Part shown: positions 1-8,314 of the stretch, in pieces | How the letters are laid out: each line of letters opens with the position of its first letter | Position numbering within the stretch: the stretch's first letter is position 1 | From: JAUIAI01 sp049680625 | Lineage (GTDB): Bacteria > Pseudomonadota > Gammaproteobacteria > Burkholderiales > Burkholderiaceae_E | DNA length: 40,086 bases | NCBI GenBank assembly: GCA_049680625.1 | Contig: JBAUID010000176.1 | Coordinates: 1 to 40,086 of the forward strand | Reading direction: 5' to 3' | Position numbers and translations under genes: made by a program | The notes under the pieces: generated by a model | What the model was told of the DNA's origin: nothing | Databases searched by the model: none | The model's input: the letters and a program-made list of their open reading frames with translations, nothing else

Positions 1-159
1 CGCATCGACAGCATTACCACCCTCATCCATGATCTGCATCGCTGTGCGCGACGCAAGGGGATGAGAAGTTGCACACATGGATTGCTGCCCAAAAACCAGG
101 GAACGGCCGGGGCCTTGAAAGCTTCGCATATTGAATGCCATAAAAAGGTGAATGCCTGA
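1..159 (+). CDS. Possible C-terminal end of a gene that starts before the window
   Basis: Frame 1 is open from the first base to a TGA at 157-159, giving 52 codons that begin RIDSITTLIHDLHRCARRKG and end in KKVNA. The stop overlaps the ATG of the next frame by one base (TGATG), as in translationally coupled genes. The opening residues could form an amphipathic helix. No family is recognisable from so short a stretch, and the frame may be open by chance. Confidence 0.25.
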   Translation, partial: RIDSITTLIHDLHRCARRKGMRSCTHGLLPKNQGTAGALKASHIECHKKVNA

Positions 160-854
160 TGATACGACGGGTCGGCAGGCTCGCTGATTTCGCGAAGCTA
201 TGCACCAATAGCGCCAGACGGGGCAAGGTGTGTTTTCCGAAGGCTGTTGATCACCCACCGGCGCTGACCATCGCCCATCTGCCCCCCGCAGCCGACCGCA
301 AGTCGGCGCACCGGGACAAAGCCGGACATGGATCAACTTTTGTCACACTGCCATCAGGCCAGGCGGTGGACACTGCGCTCAACGCTGCCAGACAGCTCAA
401 CCCTTATCAGGAATGTTTCACCGCCATGTGGCAAGTCTTGTTGTTCATTTCAACCGCTCTAATTGGTTTATTCGCTATTCGCGCCCTGCGGCGAATAGCA
501 ATTGTAAACCGGGCGCGGGCTGAATTCACCGAGACAATCTCGCTGATCCACACCTGGTCTGGCCGTCGTAACGATCTGGCACTCACGGCAAAAGCCCTGG
601 CCCGCCTAGCCGTTCACAAACAATACCTGGACTCGGCAGAACAAGCGCGGCAATCAACAGGAAAATCGCCAGATCAAGTGGCCTGGCACGAAGCTGAATT
701 TTTCCTGGAATACGGACGCTGCGATGCGCGCCACCGCGGCCTTCTCAGCCTGACTTACCCAGACAACGACATGTATGAGCAAGCGATGGAAGTCGAACAA
801 GCCATTTCGTCACTGCAGGCAATTCATTCCCGCTCTTCGCCCGATAACCGATAA
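159..854 (+). CDS. Unrecognised protein with one transmembrane helix
   Basis: The frame encodes up to 231 residues. A single hydrophobic helix followed by arginines (WQVLLFISTALIGLFAIRAL) begins at about residue 91, and a charged, mostly helical cytoplasmic-type tail of about 115 residues follows. The first 89 residues are low in hydrophobicity and unlike a known domain. An internal ATG at 426, just before the helix and with AGGAA about a dozen bases upstream, would give a more ordinary membrane-anchored protein of 142 residues, so the start is uncertain. The gene ends inside a heptamer repeat that supplies its stop. I do not recognise a family; a membrane-anchored accessory protein is the most that can be said. 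Confidence 0.45.
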   Translation: MIRRVGRLADFAKLCTNSARRGKVCFPKAVDHPPALTIAHLPPAADRKSAHRDKAGHGSTFVTLPSGQAVDTALNAARQLNPYQECFTAMWQVLLFISTALIGLFAIRALRRIAIVNRARAEFTETISLIHTWSGRRNDLALTAKALARLAVHKQYLDSAEQARQSTGKSPDQVAWHEAEFFLEYGRCDARHRGLLSLTYPDNDMYEQAMEVEQAISSLQAIHSRSSPDNR

Positions 855-868
855 CCGATAACTGACAA
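841..868 (+). repeat. Tandem heptamer CCGATAA with stops in all three forward frames
   Basis: Three perfect copies of CCGATAA (841-861) are followed by a degenerate fourth (CTGACAA). Because the period is seven, the three TAA triplets at 845, 852 and 859 fall in three different reading frames, so every forward frame is closed here. The middle TAA is the stop of the preceding gene. The repeat lies between that gene and the convergent MipA gene. Confidence 0.75.
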
Positions 869-887
869 CCAAGGCCGCCAGGCCGAA

Positions 888-1766
888 CTACCGAACAGCA
901 CGCTGGCTCGATTCGCGAAAAGTCCACGAAACACCGATACCAGCGCTGTATCCAGTGGTCTTATCGACCAACGGACTGTTGCGATTGGCCGCCCCGGCGA
1001 CACTGTCCAGACGGGCAAACAATCGTAACGACACATATTTGTTTATTCTCCGGCTAAACGCCAGACCAAACCGGGTTGAGATGAGCCCGGCCTTCGCCTC
1101 ATAAGCGGGGCGGGTTGACGTAGCAAACGGTGGCGCCACTGAATAAAACAAGCTGGTCAGCCGTTGGTCACCGATGACAGCACCCAACCGAGCAGTTAGC
1201 CGCCAGTCCGCTGACAACGCGCGGCTGAACACAAGCGCAGGCTCAAAAGCCAGCCCGCGGTATCGAAGTTGTTCACTAAGATCGAGAACCGCCCGTAACG
1301 GCAGGTTGATTCGCCAATGGCCTGGTTTATCCAGTGAGCCCAGACGGATTCGCAACCTCGGCCCAACTTCACCCAAGGCACCAATTGACGGCATGCCAAT
1401 GCGCGCTGGCACGGAAGAACCAGAACCGAAGGCACCGGCAAAACCAACATCGACTTCGTAACGAGGGCGCCGAATTGCCCGTAATCCGACCCCACCACTT
1501 TCGGCGCGCAATACTTCACCGCGATAGATGAAGTAAGGCAAAACCAACATTCGCTGCACCTGGGCAGACGAGCCAGGGTATGCCTGCTGATCGACCGCCA
1601 CGGCGCCAACGCCAAGTTCCCACAAGGGGCGATGCAGTGGCCCGCCGGGCACAGTTGCAGGAGCTTGGGCTAACGGCGCCTCACTCGTTTGTGCTGACGC
1701 TGGCACCGTGTAAATGATGCTCAGGTAAACAGCCAGTAACACCAGCCAGGCGTGCACGAGGCGCAA
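888..1766 (-). CDS. MipA/OmpV family outer-membrane protein
   Basis: This is a member of the MipA/OmpV family, outer-membrane beta-barrels named after MltA-interacting protein, a proposed scaffold for murein enzymes. A signal peptide (RLVHAWLVLLAVYLSIIYTV then PASAQ) is followed by a barrel of alternating strands: the WELGVGAVAVDQQAYPGS start typical of the family, repeated R-x-R and aromatic strand motifs, and a C-terminal YSAGIGVSWTF strand. The frame is open to 1937, but that part overlaps the end of the upstream gene. I place the start at a TTG at 1766 with GGGA about 12 bases upstream; a GTG at 1757 is also possible. It lies 40 bp downstream of the cyclic-di-GMP gene on the same strand and may be co-transcribed. 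Confidence 0.8.
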   Translation of the reverse strand: MRLVHAWLVLLAVYLSIIYTVPASAQTSEAPLAQAPATVPGGPLHRPLWELGVGAVAVDQQAYPGSSAQVQRMLVLPYFIYRGEVLRAESGGVGLRAIRRPRYEVDVGFAGAFGSGSSVPARIGMPSIGALGEVGPRLRIRLGSLDKPGHWRINLPLRAVLDLSEQLRYRGLAFEPALVFSRALSADWRLTARLGAVIGDQRLTSLFYSVAPPFATSTRPAYEAKAGLISTRFGLAFSRRINKYVSLRLFARLDSVAGAANRNSPLVDKTTGYSAGIGVSWTFRESSQRAVR

Positions 1767-1806
1767 TGCTGGTAAGTGTCCCGGAATCTGTCGTAGATTT
1801 TGTATC

Positions 1807-4242
1807 TTATCCAGCGGTCGCAGCCAGTAATTCACCGGTACCGGCAACCGGTTTACCAAACAAGTAACCCTGGAAGGCGTCACAACCGCTCTTTTCAAGG
1901 AATTCGTACTGGGCCTGGGTTTCAACCCCTTCGGCAAAAACCTGCAGGTTCATGCTGCGGCCCATACCAATAATGGCACGAATGATGGCGGCATCATCTT
2001 CGTTGCCAATTAAGTCGTCGACAAAACTCTTGTCTATTTTTAACTGGTCAACCGGCAACCGCTTGAGGTAAGACAGCGACGAATACCCGGTACCAAAATC
2101 GTCAATCGATATGCCAACGCCAAGCTTTCGAATTTCTCCCATTCGCACAATCGCGTCTTCGGGGTCTTCAAGCAAAACGTTTTCAGTCAGTTCAAACCGG
2201 AGCAACGACGGGTTCACGCCAGTTTCTTCAAGTAATTCACGTACCGCCCCGGCGAAATCTGTCTGCCGAAACTGGCGCGGCGAAATGTTGACTGACAACT
2301 TCAGGTCACGAGTTCGCTCATGGCGAGACCATGCCAACAATTGCTGACATGCGGTTTCCAGGACCCAGCGGCCGATCGGCAGAATCAAGCCAGTCTCTTC
2401 AGCATGGCCAATAAATTCGCCAGGCAGCACTAAACCACGCTCCCGGTCGCGCCAGCGAATCAGGCCTTCCGCCCCCATCAGTTTGCCCTGCCGGTCGATT
2501 TGCGGCTGGTACATCATCATCAGGTCGCCCTGCGCTATCGCCCGGCGCAGCGATAAATCCAGCACCGTGCGGGCATCAACTTTGGCCTGCATGACCGGGT
2601 TATAAAAACGCACCATATGGCGGCCTGCCTGGCGCGCCTGCATCAGTGCGAGATCAGCATGACGGAGCAGAGTATCAATCGAAGTCGGTTCGCCACTGAA
2701 CAAGCAGATGCCAATACTGGCGCCACTTTCAATTGTCATACCGTTTAAGGTAAACGGCCGGGCCAGGACGTCACGAACGCTCCCGGCAATGGCTTCAGCA
2801 GCGCCGGCAGCATCATGGGCTGTGCGACTCAGTTCATTCAGCACAATGAGGAATTCATCGCCTCCCAGTCGCCCGACCGTGTCGCTTCCGCGCACGCTAT
2901 GTTGCAGGCGACGCGATACCTGCATCAGTAGTTGATCGCCAACTTCATGCCCCAGGGTGTCGTTAAGCGTTTTGAACCGGTCCAGGTCAAGCAGCAAGAT
3001 CGCCCCAAAACTCTTTTCTTTGCCGGTGATTTCAAGTCGCTGCGTCAGCCGCTCAAGAATCAACCGTCGATTGGGCAGGTCGGTCAACGGATCGGTAAAT
3101 GCGAGGCGACGAATTTTTTCTTCCGCCTGCTTGCGTTCGGTGATGTCATTGAACATACCAACAAAATGAGTGGTCTGATCTAACGAGTTTCGGACCGCCG
3201 TCATTCGATGCCAGCACGGAAAAACGGAATCATCCGAGCGGCGGCATAGCAACTCTCCAGTCCAAACACCATCACGACGCAAAGCTTCTCGCATCTGCGC
3301 CCGCCACTGCTCGTCATGAATATCAGCAAAAACAAATTCCGGCTGCTCACCCGCCAACGCATCAGCGTCGACAGAAAACAAGCGGGAAAAAGACTTATTA
3401 GCGCGCAAAATTGCACCGTCGCCATCCAACACCAGCATGGCATCCTGGGCTTCGAAAGTGGTGGCGGCAATGCGCAGTGCTTCGTCTTCGGCGGTTTGCA
3501 GCTGGCCTGTGACCGCGTCAGTGATCGATAAAGGCTTACGAACCCTCTTGTTGTCGGAACCGGTTTGTGCAGCCGACACCGACAACGCGTTGATTCGTCG
3601 ATGCAACGCCTGCAACTGGCGCAAACCGGCATAACGGGCCGGAAAATATTCGGCCCCGGTCGCATTGCCACAACCTTGTACGAATGCGCACAACACCCCG
3701 GCTAAATCAGCCGGAGGCAGACTGTCCTGGACACATCCGCGCGCGAGCGTAGCACCCGGCATCTGCGGTAATTCGGCACTGTCTTGCGACTGGGTAAGCA
3801 TTAAACCGCCTGCGTCGACCAGGCTAGTTGCACCGTTGGCACCGTCGTTACCGTTACCCGACAAAACGATACCAATGGATCGTTCGGCCCACGAAGAGCC
3901 AAGCCCGGCGAACAAGCCGTCAACCGGCCCGAAGTCACCCGGACGGGAGACACGAACCGGATTCAGCTCATGCAACGACACGTCAACCCAGAAGTCGTCG
4001 GCCATCAGGTAAATGGTATTGGCCTGCAACTGCTGCGCATGCCGGACAACAACCACAGGCATGTCGCTGGCCCGCTGGAGCATCGCGGCACACATTGAAG
4101 TTGCGGGTTCACGAATCGTTCGGAGCAGCACAAATGCGCAACCAGTATCGGCCGGCATTGCTTTGAACAATTTAGCCAACGCGTACAAGGCGCCTGCGCC
4201 ACCGCCGATTCCGACTACAAATGATGGTCTGAATGACGACAT
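1807..4242 (-). CDS. Degenerate CheB-like domain fused to PAS-GGDEF-EAL (cyclic-di-GMP turnover protein)
   Basis: This 811-residue protein has four parts. Residues 1-190 match the CheB methylesterase fold, but the catalytic Ser and His positions are Gly15 (GIGGGAGAL) and Arg41; only the Asp survives (D133 in SGNGNDG). A PAS domain with a PAC motif (FVGMFNDITERKQAEE) covers about 255-375. A GGDEF domain has an intact GGDEF motif at 460-464 and an RxxD inhibitory site (RGSD) just before it. An EAL domain follows, reading AEGL at 591-594 with the catalytic Glu kept, plus ELTE, DDFGTGYSSLSYLKRLP and AEGVET. Both a diguanylate cyclase and a phosphodiesterase look competent. No CheR domain is present. 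The chosen ATG has AGGA seven bases upstream; a longer frame to 4293 lacks such a site. Confidence 0.9.
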   Translation of the reverse strand: MSSFRPSFVVGIGGGAGALYALAKLFKAMPADTGCAFVLLRTIREPATSMCAAMLQRASDMPVVVVRHAQQLQANTIYLMADDFWVDVSLHELNPVRVSRPGDFGPVDGLFAGLGSSWAERSIGIVLSGNGNDGANGATSLVDAGGLMLTQSQDSAELPQMPGATLARGCVQDSLPPADLAGVLCAFVQGCGNATGAEYFPARYAGLRQLQALHRRINALSVSAAQTGSDNKRVRKPLSITDAVTGQLQTAEDEALRIAATTFEAQDAMLVLDGDGAILRANKSFSRLFSVDADALAGEQPEFVFADIHDEQWRAQMREALRRDGVWTGELLCRRSDDSVFPCWHRMTAVRNSLDQTTHFVGMFNDITERKQAEEKIRRLAFTDPLTDLPNRRLILERLTQRLEITGKEKSFGAILLLDLDRFKTLNDTLGHEVGDQLLMQVSRRLQHSVRGSDTVGRLGGDEFLIVLNELSRTAHDAAGAAEAIAGSVRDVLARPFTLNGMTIESGASIGICLFSGEPTSIDTLLRHADLALMQARQAGRHMVRFYNPVMQAKVDARTVLDLSLRRAIAQGDLMMMYQPQIDRQGKLMGAEGLIRWRDRERGLVLPGEFIGHAEETGLILPIGRWVLETACQQLLAWSRHERTRDLKLSVNISPRQFRQTDFAGAVRELLEETGVNPSLLRFELTENVLLEDPEDAIVRMGEIRKLGVGISIDDFGTGYSSLSYLKRLPVDQLKIDKSFVDDLIGNEDDAAIIRAIIGMGRSMNLQVFAEGVETQAQYEFLEKSGCDAFQGYLFGKPVAGTGELLAATAG

Positions 4243-4292
4243 AGTTTCCTGGCCTCTATGCGCTGGACATTGAGTCTGACCAACCCCCGGCA

Positions 4293-4335
4293 CTTGTTTT
4301 ACTTATTCAGGTGATTCTACCTAAATTGAAACAAG
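4293..4335. promoter_or_regulatory. Inverted repeat upstream of the cyclic-di-GMP gene
   Basis: CTTGTTT (4293-4299) and AAACAAG (4329-4335) form seven-base inverted arms 29 bp apart, 50-95 bp upstream of the ATG of the CheB-like/GGDEF/EAL gene in an AT-rich stretch. It could be an operator or a looped site. The 219-bp space between that gene and the permease holds no coding frame I would support. Confidence 0.2.
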
Positions 4336-4461
4336 GTTTTGAGGCCGCAGCCGAGACTCTGTACCGGTGATGCCACATAGCAAAAATGTTAATGCGCATT
4401 GTTCAGCCTGGCACGGCGGGCAATGCCGGCCCAAGAAAGTGACTTTTGGGTACTTATTTGG

Positions 4462-5376
4462 CTACAACTTGAAAGCTTTCCCCAAACTGGCTGGCATATT
4501 CAAACGAATGAAAGCAAGATTGCTGGAAATCAGCACCAGTACAACAATGGTCGCAAGGTACGGCAGCATTGATAACAACTGTGAATCGATCTCAACCCCC
4601 TGCCCTTGCAGATAAAACTGGATCATGGTGACACTGCCGAATAAATACGCACCGAGCATGACCCGCCATGGCCGCCAGGTTGCAAAAGTTGTCAATGCCA
4701 GTGCAATCCAGCCCCGGCCTGCGACCATCCCTTCAACCCACAACGGCGTATAGACAAGCGATAGAAACGCGCCGGCCAGACCACACAACGCCCCGCCGCA
4801 TACGATGGCTGCCGTGCGAATGAGGCGCACCCTCAGGCCCAACGCGTGCGCCGACTCCGGCGACTCGCCAACCGCCCGCAGAATCAACCCAGCCCGGGTT
4901 CGGGTCAGTGCCCAGGCCGTCAGCGCAGTCAGCAGCCACGCGATATAGACCATTGGGTGTTGCGAAAACAGAGCTTTGCCAAGCCAGGGCAACGTAGACA
5001 ACACGGGCAGTAACGGGGCCGGATCAACCGTCAACGATTTACCGACGTAGGGCAAACCAACAAAAGCCGACAAACCGGTTCCAAACAGAGTCAGCGCCAG
5101 CCCGGTTGCATATTGGTTTGTTGCCAGATAAACGGCAAGAACGGCGAACAACAATGAAAAGCCCGCGCCAACCACCAGGCCAGCCACCAGGCCCGCGGCC
5201 ACACTGTTGGTGTTCAACGCAACCGCAAAGCCGGCAACCGCGGCCATCAGCATAGTGCCCTCTGCCCCAAGGTTCAGCACGCCGGCACGCTCGTTGATCA
5301 GCAATCCGAGCGCCGCCAGCAATAACGGCGTACCGGCGCCAAGGGTTGCGGCAATCAGTGCGGCCAGGCCTTCCAT
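4462..5376 (-). CDS. ABC transporter permease, second subunit (BMP/nucleoside importer type)
   Basis: This is a 304-residue inner-membrane permease with about eight to nine hydrophobic helices, of the YufQ/NupQ type that pairs with basic-membrane-protein (BMP) lipoproteins to import nucleosides or related solutes. The family signature is near the N terminus (LINERAGVLNLGAEGTMLM). The ATG at 5376 follows GGAGG by four bases and overlaps the TGA of the upstream permease by one base (TGATG). The frame stays open upstream to 5682 only because it runs antiparallel to repeat DNA. It is the last gene of a three-gene transporter operon. Confidence 0.9.
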   Translation of the reverse strand: MEGLAALIAATLGAGTPLLLAALGLLINERAGVLNLGAEGTMLMAAVAGFAVALNTNSVAAGLVAGLVVGAGFSLLFAVLAVYLATNQYATGLALTLFGTGLSAFVGLPYVGKSLTVDPAPLLPVLSTLPWLGKALFSQHPMVYIAWLLTALTAWALTRTRAGLILRAVGESPESAHALGLRVRLIRTAAIVCGGALCGLAGAFLSLVYTPLWVEGMVAGRGWIALALTTFATWRPWRVMLGAYLFGSVTMIQFYLQGQGVEIDSQLLSMLPYLATIVVLVLISSNLAFIRLNMPASLGKAFKL

Positions 5377-6578
5377 CAGCCCTCCTTGCCAGCATCGCCG
5401 GAGGCGGTTGACGCCGTCCGTCGTGACTCGAAATCGCCGGAGGCGGCTGACGCCGTCCGTCGTAACTCGAAATCGCCGGAGGCGGCTGACGCCGTCCGTC
5501 GTAAGCGATACCCAATCAGCGAATCGACTGTTAACAGGCTTAACAATAAAACACCTTGCAATACACCACTGATGGCATTGGGCAGACCAAGTCGGGACTG
5601 CGCCAATTCGCCGCCGATATAGACAACAGACATCACAAACGCCGCAGCAATACAACCCAACGGATTCAAACGCCCCAGCCACGCAACAATAATGGCGGCA
5701 AAGCCGTAACCCGGAGAAATACTCGGGGTCAGCTGACCAATGGGGCCGGCAACCTCAAGAGCACCGGCAAGGCCGGCCAGTGCACCGCAAACCGTCAGCG
5801 AAATCCAGATCCCCTGGCGCTCGGAAAATCCGGCATACCGTGCTGCCCGTGGTGCCATTCCAGCGACCTGTAAGCGGTAGCCGAGCACGGAACGCCCCAG
5901 GAAAACGGTGAGGATCAACGCAGCAATCAGGGCGAGGATAAATCCGATATTTAGGCGGGTCGGCGCCAGAATGTGCGGGACCATCGCAGCCGATTCAAAA
6001 TACGCACTATAGGGAAAGTTGTAGCCATTCGGATCTTTTAGCGGCCCGTGCACCAGGTACATCAGAAAAAACTGGGCGATGTACACCAACATCAGGCTGA
6101 CCAGGATTTCATTAGCATTAAAGCGGTCTCGCAGCACCGCAATCAACGCCCCCCAGCACAGTCCACCCAGCATACCGGCCAGCAACACCAGCACGAAGTA
6201 AGCGCTGAAGGTATCGGGCCCGGCAAGTAAACCCACGGCACCTGCGGCGATACCACCGGCCACTAACTGCCCCTCAGCGCCGATATTCCACACGTTGGCG
6301 CGATAGCACAGTGCCAGGCCAAGCGCACACAACAGCAGCGGGGTCATCCGCAAGCCAATTTCACCCCAGCCGCGCAAGTTTTCCATTGGCGTGACAAAAA
6401 AAACCATGAGCCCTTGTAACGGGTCTTTGTTCATCCACAGCATCAGGACGAAGGCACTGATCGCAGTCACAAATAACGCGACCACCGGTGACAGCAATCG
6501 CAGCAGCAGTGGCGGTCGCGGACGCAATTCAATCTGCCAGCGGCGGGCAGCAGCAGCAGCGCTTTGCTGGCCGGTCAT
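5376..6578 (-). CDS. ABC transporter permease, first subunit (BMP/nucleoside importer type)
   Basis: This 400-residue YufP/NupP-type permease has a short cytoplasmic N terminus, about nine to ten helices, and the conserved CYRANVWNIGAEGQLVAGG motif around residues 90-108. It forms a heterodimeric channel with the next permease, driven by the ATPase upstream. It starts four bases inside the end of the ATPase gene (ATGA overlap). The last 45 or so residues are unusual: after the final helix and a RLRR motif the tail is a 13-residue repeat (RRTASAASGDFE type, nearly three copies) encoded by a 39-bp tandem DNA repeat. Family members normally end soon after the last helix, so the tail looks like an insertion into the 3' end that kept the frame and the ribosome site of the next gene. 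Confidence 0.9.
   Translation of the reverse strand: MTGQQSAAAAARRWQIELRPRPPLLLRLLSPVVALFVTAISAFVLMLWMNKDPLQGLMVFFVTPMENLRGWGEIGLRMTPLLLCALGLALCYRANVWNIGAEGQLVAGGIAAGAVGLLAGPDTFSAYFVLVLLAGMLGGLCWGALIAVLRDRFNANEILVSLMLVYIAQFFLMYLVHGPLKDPNGYNFPYSAYFESAAMVPHILAPTRLNIGFILALIAALILTVFLGRSVLGYRLQVAGMAPRAARYAGFSERQGIWISLTVCGALAGLAGALEVAGPIGQLTPSISPGYGFAAIIVAWLGRLNPLGCIAAAFVMSVVYIGGELAQSRLGLPNAISGVLQGVLLLSLLTVDSLIGYRLRRTASAASGDFELRRTASAASGDFESRRTASTASGDAGKEG
5395..5504 (-). repeat. 39-bp tandem repeat, about 2.8 copies, inside the permease 3' end
   Basis: Units start at 5395, 5434 and 5473. Units 1 and 2 differ at two positions, and the third breaks off after about 31 bases. Each unit contains an imperfect stem (GGCG..TGA..CGCC). 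A period of 39 bp is 13 codons, so the host frame is preserved. The sequence is open in several frames on both strands, as expected of a dispersed GC-rich repeat family rather than of a protein motif under selection. Confidence 0.9.
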
Positions 6579-8182
6579 GCGATGACCTCGCCACCCATCA
6601 GTATGCCAATCTGCTCAATCGACGCAGACTCTCTTTCAATACGCGCGGACAACTGACCATCGGATATGACATACAACGCGTCGCTGACCTGCAGTAGTTC
6701 GTCAAGATCTTCGGAAACCACCAGCACGGCGCTGCCAGTTGCAGCCAGGTCAACCAGGGCCTGTCGAATCTGTGCAGCAGCGCCGACATCAACCCCCCAG
6801 GTTGGTTGTGCCACCAGCAACAGATCCGGTTGTTTCATGACTTCGCGGCCAACAATAAATTTCTGTAGATTGCCACCCGACAAACTATCAGCAGTGGCTT
6901 TTTCACCCGCGGTTTTAACTGCGTACTTTTCAATCACGCTGCGGGCCTCGGCTCGCAGGCGGCTCAATACGGCAAGACCAAACCACATCAACGATGGGTC
7001 ACGTCGGGTCAGAAGAATATTCCAGTCAAGCCCCATCGGTGGCACTGCGCCTCGGCCCAGTCTCTCTTCGGGCACAAATGCCAACCCCAACTTGCTCCGC
7101 GCAACAACATCAAGCCCAAGGACAGACTGGCCTCTGATGTTTAGTTGTGTATCCGCTGCCACCCCCGGCTGTAATAAACGTTCACCGGATAACAAGTTCA
7201 TCAACTCGTTCTGACCATTGCCTGAAATACCAGCAATACCGATCACTTCACCGCCGGCAACTGACAACGCGGGGACATTAATGTCACGATCGGTCTCGAT
7301 CTGGCGTTGCGCCTTCAGGTTGGTAACTTCAAGAACGGGTGTTATCTGCCCTGCCCGGCTCCGCCGGGTACTTTGAACCTTCGGCGGTGCCGCCCCAAGC
7401 ATCATTTGCGACAAGGTTGCAACCGACTCATTCGCCGGTTGACAAGTACCGGTGACCCGGCCGCCCCGAAGCACCGTGGCCTCGTTGCACAACTGGCGAA
7501 CCTCGTCCAGCTTGTGGCTGATGTACAAAACAGACATGCCTTCGTCTGACAGTCGCCGCAACGTATTAAAAAGGCCAGCAGCCGCCTGGGGAGTCAGCAC
7601 AGACGTCGGTTCGTCAAGAATCAGTAGGCGAGGCGCCAGCAGCAGGCAACGAATGATTTCCACGCGCTGACGCTCGCCAACGGATAAATCGTAGATATAA
7701 CTGTCCGGATCAACCGGTAGTCCGTAGCGATCACCCAGGGCAACAATACGGTCAGCAAGCAAACGGTCACCTCTCGCGCCGGGCAGCACCAGGGCAACGT
7801 TCTCAGTTACGGTCAGCGATTCGAACAAAGAGAAGTGCTGAAAAACCATCCCAATGCCAAGGGCGCGCGCCGCACCCGGGGAATCCAGTGTCACCCGTTT
7901 GCCTTCCCAGAAGATTTGCCCGGCATCGGGCTTCACCAGTCCGTATGCAATCTTCATCAGGGTTGATTTGCCGGCGCCGTTTTCGCCGATTAGTCCGTGG
8001 ATCTGTCCGACCCCGACTTGCAGGCTGACTTGGTCATTGGCCAGTACCCCGGGATAGCGTCGCGTGATGTTAAGCAGGCGCAAACGCGGGGCCGGCGAGG
8101 CCGCAGATTTTCTACAGGCGTTACCGGAAATCTCTTGTGAACCAGGTGTGGACGGATCCACGATCGCTGCACCCTCCTGCAC
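6575..8182 (-). CDS. ABC transporter ATP-binding protein with two nucleotide-binding domains
   Basis: This 535-residue double ATPase is of the YufO/NupO or RbsA type and energises the two permeases downstream. The N-terminal half is complete: Walker A GENGAGKS (66-73), Q-loop VFQHFSLF, signature LSVGE (166-170), Walker B LLILDEPTS. The C-terminal half is degenerate as is usual in this class: its Walker A reads GISGNGQNE without Lys-Ser/Thr, while LSGGNLQK and a Q-type Walker B (VAQPTWGVD) remain. The longest start is a GTG at 8182. A GTG at 8161 with AGGAGG 11 bases upstream is an attractive alternative and would remove seven residues. The stop overlaps the next permease by four bases. Confidence 0.92.
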   Translation of the reverse strand: MQEGAAIVDPSTPGSQEISGNACRKSAASPAPRLRLLNITRRYPGVLANDQVSLQVGVGQIHGLIGENGAGKSTLMKIAYGLVKPDAGQIFWEGKRVTLDSPGAARALGIGMVFQHFSLFESLTVTENVALVLPGARGDRLLADRIVALGDRYGLPVDPDSYIYDLSVGERQRVEIIRCLLLAPRLLILDEPTSVLTPQAAAGLFNTLRRLSDEGMSVLYISHKLDEVRQLCNEATVLRGGRVTGTCQPANESVATLSQMMLGAAPPKVQSTRRSRAGQITPVLEVTNLKAQRQIETDRDINVPALSVAGGEVIGIAGISGNGQNELMNLLSGERLLQPGVAADTQLNIRGQSVLGLDVVARSKLGLAFVPEERLGRGAVPPMGLDWNILLTRRDPSLMWFGLAVLSRLRAEARSVIEKYAVKTAGEKATADSLSGGNLQKFIVGREVMKQPDLLLVAQPTWGVDVGAAAQIRQALVDLAATGSAVLVVSEDLDELLQVSDALYVISDGQLSARIERESASIEQIGILMGGEVIA

Positions 8183-8314
8183 ACGGCGTCGGGCACAACG
8201 CCAGACTTCGGAGGTGAATAATACGGCGAGAGGTCAGCCGGCCGTCAAATCAGGCCGGTTCGGGAGGCGATCCAACCGTTTACAGATCGCCGGAATCAGT
8301 AACCCGGCTGCCGC

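Noticed and set aside
4378..4440. Hairpin GGGCCGGC..GCCCGCC after the second permease as a terminator
   Set aside because: The stem has a mismatch and is not followed by a T tract on the minus strand.
5039..5515. Frames carrying the repeated peptides DGRRQPPPAISS or PEAADAVRR
   Set aside because: These are the other reading frames of the 39-bp DNA repeat inside the permease gene, not separate repeat proteins.
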